DNA of 64,000 bases from Bacteroidia bacterium (GTDB taxonomy: Bacteria; Bacteroidota; Bacteroidia; J057). Both the position numbers and the translations under genes were made by a program. The stretch's first letter is position 1. Each line of letters begins with the position of its first letter. The DNA is taken from positions 3,658,001 through 3,722,000 of the forward strand of contig JAWPMV010000001.1 of assembly GCA_033391075.1 (NCBI GenBank). Reading direction: 5' to 3'. A model generated the notes under the pieces. That model did not search any database, had not been told where the DNA came from, and saw only the letters and a list, made by a program, of their open reading frames with translations. This document shows, piece after piece, positions 36,678 to 45,430 of this stretch.

Positions 36678-37269
36678 GAGTAGCTCAAAAAGAAAGCCCG
36701 GGATTGCTCCCGGACTCGAGGGTACTAATACTAAGTACAATAAGGGTATCTTTAATGGAATCAGTCTTCTTCCTGATTTCCATCCTTTTGTCATTAAATC
36801 TTGCCTAATTGCCCTACTCTTTCAGGGCTTTAAAATTCTGTCTATAGATAAATCTTGTCAACTTTCTTTAAGAACATATTAGATAACTTATATAAGTTAT
36901 ATTTTGTTTAACATTTATACAAATTTATTAAACAAAACATATAGAAATTGTCTCCCATCTGTCCTTTTTATCCTACATATCTACCTGTTTTTAATTCAAA
37001 ATGTATGAATTGAAAACGGTATCCTTTGAAATTGATATTTCGGCTTAATAATAAATTTTTTATGTGCCTTAATAGATTTTTCAGATATTGTATAGGAAGC
37101 ACGCATATCACATCTAAATAACCATGAAGATCAAAAAGATAGCATCCTATATCTTTTTTTGTTACAGTCCTGATTTAGCCCAAAGAATTATCCTTCGGGG
37201 ATGATCTTAGATATTAACACCTAATAGTGTCTGAACAATTTTTGTATTTACAACTTTATCTCACGAATC
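36678..37269. other. Gene-poor stretch of 592 bp
   Basis: It contains a GC-rich hairpin (CCGGGA 36698-36703 / TCCCGG 36708-36713), whose A-rich left flank would be a T run only on the minus strand, the AT-rich inverted repeats at 36883-36937, and a possible 26-codon frame at 37124-37204 beginning MKIKKIASYIFF, which resembles a truncated signal peptide. No further gene is supported. Confidence 0.5.
36883..36937. repeat. Perfect 18-bp palindrome plus neighbouring inverted repeat
   Basis: ATAACTTATATAAGTTAT (36883-36900) is an exact palindrome. Two bases later TTTTGTTTAA (36902-36911) is mirrored by TTAAACAAAA (36928-36937). Both lie in very AT-rich DNA far from coding sequence and could be protein-binding sites or a cruciform-forming region. 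Confidence 0.7.
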
Positions 37270-38559
37270 ATGAAAAAAACTTTTACCTATTTACTGTCTT
37301 TTCTAATCCTATTAAGCTTTCAAAAGCATGCATTGGCTCAAGGAGGCAATGCACTGGATTTTGATGGAGTCGATGATGTAGTATCTATTAGCTCAATCAC
37401 AGGGAGCCTTCATACGATCGAATTTTACCTCAATGCCAACACTACTCTGGATGGAACAGGAGCCATTTCTCTATTGTTCAACTTCAATTTAAATACTCAA
37501 TGGATTGCTTTAAATGGTGTCACAGGTGCTTTAACGGATGAAACTATAAGTATCAGTAGCGGGGGTGGAAATTACAGTGCTACGGATACTGATATCAGCA
37601 GTGGATGGCATCATATTGCCATTGTAAGTGATGGTGCAACATACAACCAAATCTACATTGATGGCTTAGCTGCAAATATGATTGCCACCGGAGCAACAGT
37701 ATTTAGCAATACTACTATTGATCTGGGAAGAAGGATCATTTCTCCACCAAACAGTCCCTTTAGTGGCCAAATCGAAGAATTACGACTTTGGACCGTGAGC
37801 AGAACACCGGGGGAGATCATGTCAACCTTAAATATGGAACTTACTGGTGCTGAGGCGAACCTAGCGACCTATTTTAACTTCAACCTGGGAACAGCAGGTG
37901 GAGATAATGGAAGTAGTTGTCCAGCCGCTCCTTGTATTATTAGTATTAATGATGTAAGTGGAAGTGGGGTAACTGGTACACTCGCCGGCTTTAGTCTAAC
38001 AGGAGCAAACTCTAATTGGGTAGCCTCCAATGCTCCTCTACCCGTCGAATTCTTATCCTTCAAAGCACTTAATACGCCTACAGGTATTTCCCTGGATTGG
38101 GAAACGACTCAGGAAATCAATAACTCAGGTTTTGAGGTACAATTTTCAACTGACCTGAACAATTGGGAAAAACTGGGCTTTGTTGAAGGTAAAGGAGCTG
38201 TTACAGAGATCAATAGCTACAATTTCCTCCACAGCAATCCAAAGAAAGGACAGAACTATTACCGACTAAAGCAAATTGATATCAATGGAGCCTTTGATTT
38301 CTCAGAACTCGTTTCTGTTTATTCCAGTGGATTAGGTGTACTCAACATCTATCCTAATCCAAGTCAATCATTGATAAATATTGATGGGATTGATGTCGAA
38401 AATGTAAAATACCGGATCATAGATAATACAGGAAGAACGATCCGCCAATCCGAATTGGACAAAAATCAGATTGATATTAGCTCCCTGGCAAATGGCATGT
38501 ATTTCCTAAGTCTCGATATAGCAGGAAAAAATATTGTCCAGCGAATCCTTAAATTCTAG
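37270..38559 (+). CDS. LamG-domain protein exported by type IX secretion
   Basis: A 429-residue secreted protein: signal peptide (MKKTFTYLLSFLILLSFQKHALAQ), a LamG/concanavalin-like jelly roll at about 25-205 (ALDFDGVDDVV, WHHIAIVSDG, IEELRLW), a fibronectin-like segment (EFLSFKALNTPTGISLDWETTQE) and a C-terminal T9SS type A sorting domain of about 75 residues (LNIYPNPSQSLINI, GMYFLSLDIAGKNIVQRILKF). The C-terminal domain targets it to the type IX secretion system for surface attachment or release. Ligand is unknown. A perfect terminator follows. Confidence 0.85.
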   Translation: MKKTFTYLLSFLILLSFQKHALAQGGNALDFDGVDDVVSISSITGSLHTIEFYLNANTTLDGTGAISLLFNFNLNTQWIALNGVTGALTDETISISSGGGNYSATDTDISSGWHHIAIVSDGATYNQIYIDGLAANMIATGATVFSNTTIDLGRRIISPPNSPFSGQIEELRLWTVSRTPGEIMSTLNMELTGAEANLATYFNFNLGTAGGDNGSSCPAAPCIISINDVSGSGVTGTLAGFSLTGANSNWVASNAPLPVEFLSFKALNTPTGISLDWETTQEINNSGFEVQFSTDLNNWEKLGFVEGKGAVTEINSYNFLHSNPKKGQNYYRLKQIDINGAFDFSELVSVYSSGLGVLNIYPNPSQSLINIDGIDVENVKYRIIDNTGRTIRQSELDKNQIDISSLANGMYFLSLDIAGKNIVQRILKF

Positions 38560-38597
38560 GATATACGAATTGACAAATAATTCGAAATTCGAATAAA

Positions 38598-38631
38598 GGA
38601 ATCCCGTAATCTATTCGGGATTCCTTTTTTT
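38598..38631 (+). terminator. Rho-independent terminator after the T9SS-exported gene
   Basis: GGAATCCCG (38598-38606), 9-base loop, CGGGATTCC (38616-38624): a perfect 9-bp stem followed by seven T. Confidence 0.9.
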
Positions 38632-38718
38632 GGTACAAAGATTCTTGCAGCGAATGCAATCAACTTTTCGTTCGATTAAAAGAAGCACAGCTTTTTCATT
38701 CACCTAAAAACAAACACA

Positions 38719-39069
38719 ATGAAAACCTACAAGATTTTTGCTTTTAGTCTATTGATATATTGCTTGGCCTGTGAAGAAGTTGACTTTTCAAAGGTTTGCA
38801 ATGTAAGTGATCCCTCGACCGAATTAGACTGGTTGAAAGACATGATTGAAAATCGAGGAGATATCTATCAAAATGAAATAAGCTATTTTAGTTTCATTTT
38901 TGAGAATACTGTATATATCCAGGATTTGTATTGCGGAAACTCATTCATCTTGTGGAATTCTACCTATTTTGATTGCAAGGGAAAGGAGAAAAGTTTCAGC
39001 ACAGAAGATCTCCAAAAAATCAATATGCAAGAGAAAGAACTTGTTTGGAAAGGTACAGATTGCGATTAG
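38719..39069 (+). CDS. Small cysteine-containing lipoprotein, unknown
   Basis: A 116-residue lipoprotein (lipobox YCLAC, Cys18). The mature part has the pattern LDWLKDMIENRGD followed by a beta-rich segment with TVYIQDLYCGN and YFDCKGKE, reminiscent of small Bacteroidota lipoproteins with an xLPWLKxxI motif. Three further cysteines could pair. Function is unknown. Confidence 0.65.
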   Translation: MKTYKIFAFSLLIYCLACEEVDFSKVCNVSDPSTELDWLKDMIENRGDIYQNEISYFSFIFENTVYIQDLYCGNSFILWNSTYFDCKGKEKSFSTEDLQKINMQEKELVWKGTDCD

Positions 39070-39209
39070 GTTTACGGTTTCCTGATTAGTTGTAATTTTT
39101 TAAGCTGCTTTTTGGAAAGATATGCATTGTAGAGATTTTAGTAGCTGAAAGGGAAAGATAAAAGAGATTATCCTTAACTTGTATTCATCTACTACAAATA
39201 AGTTTCGAA

Positions 39210-42200
39210 ATGCTAGAAAAAGCTTTTCGCCTGGTATTTTTTACAGGGATAGTCTATCTCTTGTCCTCCTGCAATATTGGATCAAGCCCTGAGCATCAAT
39301 TTGCTCAAGAACTTCCGCAAAAGCTAGATTTCAATTTCCATATAAAGCCCATTCTATCGGACCGATGTTACAGCTGTCACGGCCCGGATGAAAAAGCGCG
39401 AGAAGCCGATCTAAGATTAGACCGGGAGGAAGATGCATTTAACGCATTAAAGAATGATCCATCTACTTATCCCATTGTTGCCGGGAACGCTCATAAAAGC
39501 GCAATTTTCCAAAGGATAAGCAGTTCAGATCCTGAACTGCAAATGCCACCCCCAAGCTCAAAGCTCCACTTATCAGCTTATGAAATTGCCTTGATTGAGA
39601 AATGGATAGAACAAGGCGCAGAATGGAAAGATCATTGGGCCTTTATTCCACCCTCAAAAGGATCGCTTCCCATTTCTCAGAAAAACACATGGGCCCAAAA
39701 TGAAATTGATCATTTCATCCTGAAAAAGTTGGAAGATTCAGGTCTCCAGCCCTCTCCAACAAGCGATAAAGCAAGTCTTCTGAGACGGCTTTCTTTTGAC
39801 CTAAGGGGTCTTCCACCCAGTTTGGATGAACTGGATCAGTTTCTGGCAGATGAAAAACCAGCAGCGTTTGAGAATTGGATAGATAGGTTTCTGGAAGATC
39901 CTGCTTATGGAGAACGCATGGCAGCAGATTGGATGGATGTTGCCCGCTATGCAGACACGCATGGATATTTGGATGATACCCATCGAGAGGTCTGGCAATG
40001 GAGAGAATGGGTCATTAAGTCCTTTAATGAAAACCTCCCCTACGATCAATTCATTATTTGGCAAACGGCCGGAGACTTATTACCCAATCCAACGAAAGAA
40101 CAAATTCTAGCAACCTGTTTTCAACGTCTACATCGGCAAAATCAGGAAGGAGGTGTATTGCCGGAAGAGTATCGGGTTGAGTATGTCGCAGACAGGGTTC
40201 AAACAACTTCCAAAGCTTTCCTCGGACTCACCATGGAATGCGCTCGCTGCCATGACCACAAATATGATCCGATTAGCCAGAAAGAATATTATAGTATGGC
40301 TGCTTTTTTCAATAGTACGTTTGAAACAGGCAGAGCGCCCATCGGATATGAATCCGGCCCTACGATGCTCCTGACAGATGATGAAGTTGATGCTCAAATA
40401 AAGAGCCTTAAAGGGGCGATTTCGAATAGCAAATCTATACTCCGGCAAAAAGAGCAGTCCCTGATTAAAGCTTTTGATGAATGGATGAAAAAAGAAAGGT
40501 TCAAAGCTGCTGCATCTTCCCGAAAAAACACAGCTCTATTGGCTCATTTTTCTTTTGACAAATCCACAGGAAACACTTACCCTAATATCATAAATCCCAG
40601 GAATTCGGCCATCATGATCAAAGGCAAAGCAGAGGATTATGCGGAGGAAGGTTTTAGAGGAAAAGCCATTCAATTCGATGAAGAAAATGCGGTATTATTT
40701 GGGAAAGAATTAGGACAATTTGATCGAACAGATCCCTTTAGTTTCAATCTGGCCATTTTTCCAGCTGAAGCCTATGAGGATGCCAGCATCTTTGACAATT
40801 GCGATCATAAATGGCATGCCTACAGAGGATATGAGCTCAGGATTAAAGAGGGAAAGCTTTTGTTCCGAATCAGTCATAACTATCCTCAAAATGCCCTGGA
40901 AATAATCTCAGAGCAAGCCCTTCCTGTAAATCAGTGGAGCCAGATCGCCATCAGTTATGATGGAAGTAGCAAAGCCGAGGGTATGCAGCTTTACCTGAAT
41001 GGTGAAAAGATGCCAAGCAAAATCAACCTGAATCATTTATATAAGTCCAGCCTCCATACAGATAAAAATGATATGGTAGTCATGCCTTATTTTGGCCTGA
41101 ACATGGGATGGCGGATGAATGATCCTAGTTTGCTGGACGGTAAACTGGATGAATTCAGCATTTATTCTCGTGAACTAAGTCCTTTGGAAATTGCAGACCT
41201 CCACCAAAGACGGAACATCAAAGATATTCTGCTATCAAACAGCCTTGAAGGAGAGGAATTGGATCTATTAAAAGACTACTATCTACTGAGTGTCAGAGAT
41301 AGTCTGGAAGAAGAAAAAAGACTCAAAAAGTTAGAGCGGGAAGAGAACAAATTATTGAGTGAGATTTCTGAAATCATGGTATTGGGAGATCAGCAATCTC
41401 CCAGACCTACATTTGTTTTGAATCGGGGAGCTTACGATGATCCTCTGGAAGAAGTCTTTATGACTACTCCTGAGAAGATTCTGCCTTTCCCAGAAAAAGC
41501 AGAAAGAAACCGACTAGGTCTGGCGAAATGGCTGGTTTCTCCGGACAATCCTCTTACCGCACGAGTGATGGTAAATAGATTATGGCAAATGTGTTTTGGA
41601 GAAGGCCTGGTCCGTACGCCAGATGATTTTGGGAGCCAGGGAGCTCTCCCCAGTCATCCGGATTTGCTGGACTTTCTGGCAGTGAATTTTATTGAATCCG
41701 GCTATGATATAAAAGCCATGCTCAAATTTATACTGAGCTCTGCTACCTACCAGCAAAGCTCTGTTATAGATGAAGAATTACTAGAGAAAGATCCCGACAA
41801 TATCTTATTGGCCAGAGCGCCCAGATATCGACTTTCTGCTGAAATGCTCCGTGATCAGGCATTGGCTGCCAGTGAACTTCTGGTACGAAAACCAGGTGGT
41901 GAAAGCATCAAACCCTATCAGCCCAAAGGTTTGTGGGCGGAAGCAGCCTTTCAGGCCTGGGCAAATTATCAGCAGGATACTGGAGAAGATCTCTATAAGC
42001 GAAGCTTGTATATTTATTGGAAGCGAAACACCCCGCATCCCTTTATGACCACCTTCGATATTCCGGATCGGGCAAGTTGTACAGTAAAGCGCCTGCGAAC
42101 CAGTAGTCCGCTTCAGTCTTTGATGCTGCTCAATTACCCACAATTTCCAGAAGCAGCCAGAGCATTGGCAGAATGGACCATGAAAAAGGGAGGAGAAAAC

Positions 42201-42452
42201 CTTGAGGAAAGACTTATTTATATCTACAGAAAACTGAGTAGTCATTTTCCGGATGAAACAAGCATGCAATTGATGAAGGAATTTTATGAATCTGAATATA
42301 AAAGGTTCCAAGAAGCAGAAGGGTCTGCCCAGGACTTTCTTTCTGTGGGAGAATACGAGCTACAAGCACAATCAGATCTTCCTCAATTGGCAAGCCTGGC
42401 ATCTCTGAGTCTCAGTCTCTTAAATACGACCCCTGTTTATATGAAACAATAA
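39210..42452 (+). CDS. PSD1 cytochrome c / DUF1549 / DUF1553 lipoprotein with LamG insert
   Basis: A 1080-residue lipoprotein (lipobox LLSSC, Cys21). A planctomycete-type cytochrome c domain has a single haem site Cys53-x-x-Cys56-His57 (CYSCHGPDEKARE). DUF1549 follows at about 150-350 (ADWMDVARYADTHGYLDD, TMECARCHDHKYDPI), then a LamG jelly roll at about 440-660 and DUF1553 at about 770-1030 (NPLTARVMVNRLWQ). Such proteins are co-transcribed with DUF1501 proteins and abundant in Planctomycetes and marine Bacteroidota, probably in polysaccharide or redox metabolism at the envelope. The partner gene starts 5 bp downstream. Confidence 0.85.
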   Translation: MLEKAFRLVFFTGIVYLLSSCNIGSSPEHQFAQELPQKLDFNFHIKPILSDRCYSCHGPDEKAREADLRLDREEDAFNALKNDPSTYPIVAGNAHKSAIFQRISSSDPELQMPPPSSKLHLSAYEIALIEKWIEQGAEWKDHWAFIPPSKGSLPISQKNTWAQNEIDHFILKKLEDSGLQPSPTSDKASLLRRLSFDLRGLPPSLDELDQFLADEKPAAFENWIDRFLEDPAYGERMAADWMDVARYADTHGYLDDTHREVWQWREWVIKSFNENLPYDQFIIWQTAGDLLPNPTKEQILATCFQRLHRQNQEGGVLPEEYRVEYVADRVQTTSKAFLGLTMECARCHDHKYDPISQKEYYSMAAFFNSTFETGRAPIGYESGPTMLLTDDEVDAQIKSLKGAISNSKSILRQKEQSLIKAFDEWMKKERFKAAASSRKNTALLAHFSFDKSTGNTYPNIINPRNSAIMIKGKAEDYAEEGFRGKAIQFDEENAVLFGKELGQFDRTDPFSFNLAIFPAEAYEDASIFDNCDHKWHAYRGYELRIKEGKLLFRISHNYPQNALEIISEQALPVNQWSQIAISYDGSSKAEGMQLYLNGEKMPSKINLNHLYKSSLHTDKNDMVVMPYFGLNMGWRMNDPSLLDGKLDEFSIYSRELSPLEIADLHQRRNIKDILLSNSLEGEELDLLKDYYLLSVRDSLEEEKRLKKLEREENKLLSEISEIMVLGDQQSPRPTFVLNRGAYDDPLEEVFMTTPEKILPFPEKAERNRLGLAKWLVSPDNPLTARVMVNRLWQMCFGEGLVRTPDDFGSQGALPSHPDLLDFLAVNFIESGYDIKAMLKFILSSATYQQSSVIDEELLEKDPDNILLARAPRYRLSAEMLRDQALAASELLVRKPGGESIKPYQPKGLWAEAAFQAWANYQQDTGEDLYKRSLYIYWKRNTPHPFMTTFDIPDRASCTVKRLRTSSPLQSLMLLNYPQFPEAARALAEWTMKKGGENLEERLIYIYRKLSSHFPDETSMQLMKEFYESEYKRFQEAEGSAQDFLSVGEYELQAQSDLPQLASLASLSLSLLNTTPVYMKQ

Positions 42453-42457
42453 GGAAT

Positions 42458-43924
42458 ATGGATCAGGATTTTCATAAAGAAATACAAAAACGGGATAGAC
42501 GAAGCTTCCTCTCCACATCCACCCTGGGACTGGGAGCTCTGAGTCTTTCATTATTAGGGGGAGCTGGAACTTTGCTGGGCCAGACTTCTCAGGCAGAGAC
42601 AAAAATACCAACAACTATAGGAGAGCTTCCCCATCATATCGCAAAGGCCAAGCGTGTTATTTTTCTCTTCCAGGCAGGAGGTCCCTCTCAAATGGATCTT
42701 TTCGACCACAAGCCCATCCTCAGTCAACGACATGGGGAAGAAATGCCCAAATCTATCCGAGGCAAGCAACGGGTTTCTGGTATGACTGCCTCTCAGGGTA
42801 AATTCCCCATTACTGCTTCCCATTTTTCCTTTCAACAATACGGAGAAAGTCGAGCCTGGATCAGCGAACTACTCCCCTACACGGCTCAAGTCGCTGATGA
42901 TCTCTGTTTTGTAAAAAGTATGCATACCAATGCCATCAATCACACCCCTGGAGTAAGCTTCTTTCAAACAGGTTCTGAGCAAAGCGGAAGGCCCAGTTTT
43001 GGTTCCTGGGTAAGTTATGGACTGGGAAGTGATAATGAAGATTTGCCAGCCTTTGTAGTTCTACTTTCACGTGCTCAGCGGGTTCAAATCACCCTCAACT
43101 CCAGCTTATGGAGCAATGGATTTTTACCTACCTTCCATCAAGGGGTACAATTTCGGTCCGGGAAAGATCCTGTTTTATACCTCAATAATCCAGCTGGCAT
43201 TGATCGGAGAAGCAGGCGAAAAGCACTTGACCTGATCAAAAGTTTAAATGAAAGAGAACAGGCAAAAAGTGGAGATCCGGAAATAGCAAGTCAGATCGCA
43301 CAATATGAAATGGCCTATCGTATGCAGACCTCTGTTCCGGGTGTCGTTGATATTTCCAATGAACCCCAGTATATCCTGGATATGTACGGCAAGGATGCCC
43401 AAATCCCGGGAACCTATGCAGCCAATTGTTTGCTTGCCCGGAGATTGGCAGAACAAGGGGTGAAATTTATCCAATTGTACCACATGGGATGGGACCATCA
43501 CTCTGATTTGCCTTCCCGATTGCAAGATACTTGTAGAGAGACCGATCAGGCTTCAGCTGCCCTGGTAAAAGACCTTAAACAAAGAGGCTTATGGGAAGAT
43601 ACCCTAATAGTTTGGGGAGGTGAATTTGGAAGAACGGCTTTTTCGCAAGGGACGGTTACGCCCGACAATTATGGTCGGGATCATCACCCTCGCTGCTTTA
43701 CAGTCTGGCTTTCAGGGGGAGGAATTAAGCCGGGAATTTCCTATGGAGAAACCGATGACTTCAGCTACAATATTGTCAAAGATCCGGTTCATGTACATGA
43801 CCTGCAGGCGACTCTTTTGCATCAATTGGGACTGGACCATGAACGACTTACTTTCAAACATCAGGGTCGAAGATATAGGCTTACAGATGTACATGGACAA
43901 ATCGTAAAAGGGATTCTCAGTTAG
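42458..43924 (+). CDS. DUF1501 sulfatase-fold protein, Tat-exported
   Basis: A 488-residue protein with a twin-arginine signal (KRDRRSFLSTSTLGLGALS). DUF1501 landmarks are VIFLFQAGGPSQMDLFDHKP, AWISELLPYTAQVADDLCF, HTPGVSFFQTGSEQSGRPS, WDHHSDLP and WGGEFGRT with DNYGRDHHP; these line an alkaline-phosphatase-like metal centre. It is the usual partner of the PSD1/DUF1549 protein just upstream. Substrate and reaction are unknown. Confidence 0.85.
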   Translation: MDQDFHKEIQKRDRRSFLSTSTLGLGALSLSLLGGAGTLLGQTSQAETKIPTTIGELPHHIAKAKRVIFLFQAGGPSQMDLFDHKPILSQRHGEEMPKSIRGKQRVSGMTASQGKFPITASHFSFQQYGESRAWISELLPYTAQVADDLCFVKSMHTNAINHTPGVSFFQTGSEQSGRPSFGSWVSYGLGSDNEDLPAFVVLLSRAQRVQITLNSSLWSNGFLPTFHQGVQFRSGKDPVLYLNNPAGIDRRSRRKALDLIKSLNEREQAKSGDPEIASQIAQYEMAYRMQTSVPGVVDISNEPQYILDMYGKDAQIPGTYAANCLLARRLAEQGVKFIQLYHMGWDHHSDLPSRLQDTCRETDQASAALVKDLKQRGLWEDTLIVWGGEFGRTAFSQGTVTPDNYGRDHHPRCFTVWLSGGGIKPGISYGETDDFSYNIVKDPVHVHDLQATLLHQLGLDHERLTFKHQGRRYRLTDVHGQIVKGILS

Positions 43925-43955
43925 CAAAGGATTAGAAGAAATCCCATCTTTAAAC

Positions 43956-44654
43956 ATGATTCAGAGTTTCTTCAATTGGAGCGGAGGAAAGGACTCCTCT
44001 TTTACCCTCTATAAAGTTTTACAAGCAGACAAATTTGAGGTAAAGGCCCTGCTCACCAATATCAGTGAAGAGTATGAACGCATCTCTATGCATGGGGTAC
44101 GCAAAGAACTTCTTGTGGCGCAAGCTCAGCAATTAAATATTCCCCTTCACACCCTTTCCCTTCCAAAAGGAATCGATATGGAGGCTTATGGCAAACTTGT
44201 CAATAACAAGATTGCTGAATTTAAACGGGCAGGTATAGATACAGCCATATTCGGAGACATCTTTCTGGAGGACTTACGAAAGTATAGAGAGGATCAATTG
44301 GCGAAAGTCGGGATAAAAGCCGTCTTCCCGATCTGGAAAAAAGATACCCGGGAATTGGTGCAAGAGTTTATAGAGCTAGGATTTAAAGCCTATGTAGTTT
44401 GCTGCAATGCCCGACTGATGGGCAAAGAATTTGTAGGTTGCCTCATTGATGAAGACTTTTTAGCCAATCTTCCCAAAGAAGTCGATCCCTGTGGAGAGAA
44501 TGGCGAGTTTCACAGCTATGTTTTTGATGGACCCATTTTTCAGGAGGAAATAAAAGTGAAAGTAGGTGAAAAGATCCTGCGGAGCTATCAGAAAGAGGAG
44601 GAAGAAACCAATTGGGATAGTGAGTATTGGTATTGTGATTTGTTGGCGGAATAG
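43956..44654 (+). CDS. Dph6-like ATP pyrophosphatase (diphthine-ammonia ligase family)
   Basis: A 232-residue cytoplasmic PP-loop ATPase: WSGGKDSSF at residues 8-16 binds ATP pyrophosphate, and DPCGENGEFHSYVFDGP near residue 175 is the family hallmark. In eukaryotes Dph6 amidates diphthine on EF2; bacteria lack diphthamide, so the bacterial role must be different and is unknown. It follows the DUF1501 gene by 31 bp and may be co-transcribed. Confidence 0.85.
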   Translation: MIQSFFNWSGGKDSSFTLYKVLQADKFEVKALLTNISEEYERISMHGVRKELLVAQAQQLNIPLHTLSLPKGIDMEAYGKLVNNKIAEFKRAGIDTAIFGDIFLEDLRKYREDQLAKVGIKAVFPIWKKDTRELVQEFIELGFKAYVVCCNARLMGKEFVGCLIDEDFLANLPKEVDPCGENGEFHSYVFDGPIFQEEIKVKVGEKILRSYQKEEEETNWDSEYWYCDLLAE

Positions 44655-44851
44655 AAGACAATAAACATCCTACTTATTTGCAGTAGTTTAATAAAGATGA
44701 CAGCTCTTGTGAATCGGACAATTAAAGTATCTCTTTCTTTTCAGTACCTGACTATTCTCTTCAAATGGGCTAAATGGAGCAAGAAACCTTAGCTTTTTCA
44801 TTGAAACCTTTTCCAGTACCATTTCATCTAGGAAAATCAGGTGAATTGCCC

Positions 44852-45349
44852 TTAATTTCGCTTGGGATTATTCACTTTATTTGTGTTACAATAGTAGTAC
44901 AGAGAGCAATATCTTTCTTTCTTCCATTTCCTCTTCACACTTATGGCACGATCTGAAAATGGGAAATCCGGTCCAAGGAAAATTAGTTTCTTCTTGGACA
45001 CAAGCTTTAGCTTAACTATATCGGGAATGTAAAGATGTTGAAAAGGGCAAAAATCTGTATTCGATGTATCTTGAAAGAAGTAGGAACTATCTTCCGTATT
45101 GTAGACATAGTGCAAAGAGGAAAGTGAAAAGGTCATGGTATCATTTGCATACTCAATTTCACCGAGACACCTCCCAAGAAAAAACTCTTCTTCCGTATTA
45201 AACCAACGCATACAATAGGTTGAATCAGAATGAACGGCCAGATTGATGGTAACATCTTCTGCATAGCCCATATAGAAGTCCGTGTAAATAAACTGGGAAA
45301 ATCCCATCAGCGGCAGAATGTCTATTAAGCAAAGCAGCAATATTCTCAT
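44852..45349 (-). CDS. Small exported protein, unknown
   Basis: About 165 residues from ATG 45349, with a hydrophobic signal (MRILLLCLIDILPLMGFSQ) and a beta-rich mature part containing several Cys (YCMRWF, LGRCLGE, FCPFQH, RYCSLYYYC). I do not recognise a family. It lies just beyond the carB terminator on the same strand. Confidence 0.55.
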   Translation of the reverse strand: MRILLLCLIDILPLMGFSQFIYTDFYMGYAEDVTINLAVHSDSTYCMRWFNTEEEFFLGRCLGEIEYANDTMTFSLSSLHYVYNTEDSSYFFQDTSNTDFCPFQHLYIPDIVKLKLVSKKKLIFLGPDFPFSDRAISVKRKWKKERYCSLYYYCNTNKVNNPKRN

Positions 45350-45371
45350 AGTGATAAGATACAAAAGCAAT

Positions 45372-45406
45372 AAAAAAATCAGCTGGCAATCGAAATCACC
45401 AGCTGA
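45372..45406 (-). terminator. Rho-independent terminator after carB
   Basis: On the minus strand TCAGCTGG, a 12-base loop and CCAGCTGA form a perfect 8-bp stem followed by seven T (A at 45372-45378). Confidence 0.9.
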
Positions 45407-45430
45407 AATTTATTCTACATGACAAAGGAT

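Noticed and set aside
36698-36713. GC-rich 6-bp hairpin after the cyclase gene
   Set aside because: No T run on the plus strand; a terminator would only work for the minus strand, where no gene is present.
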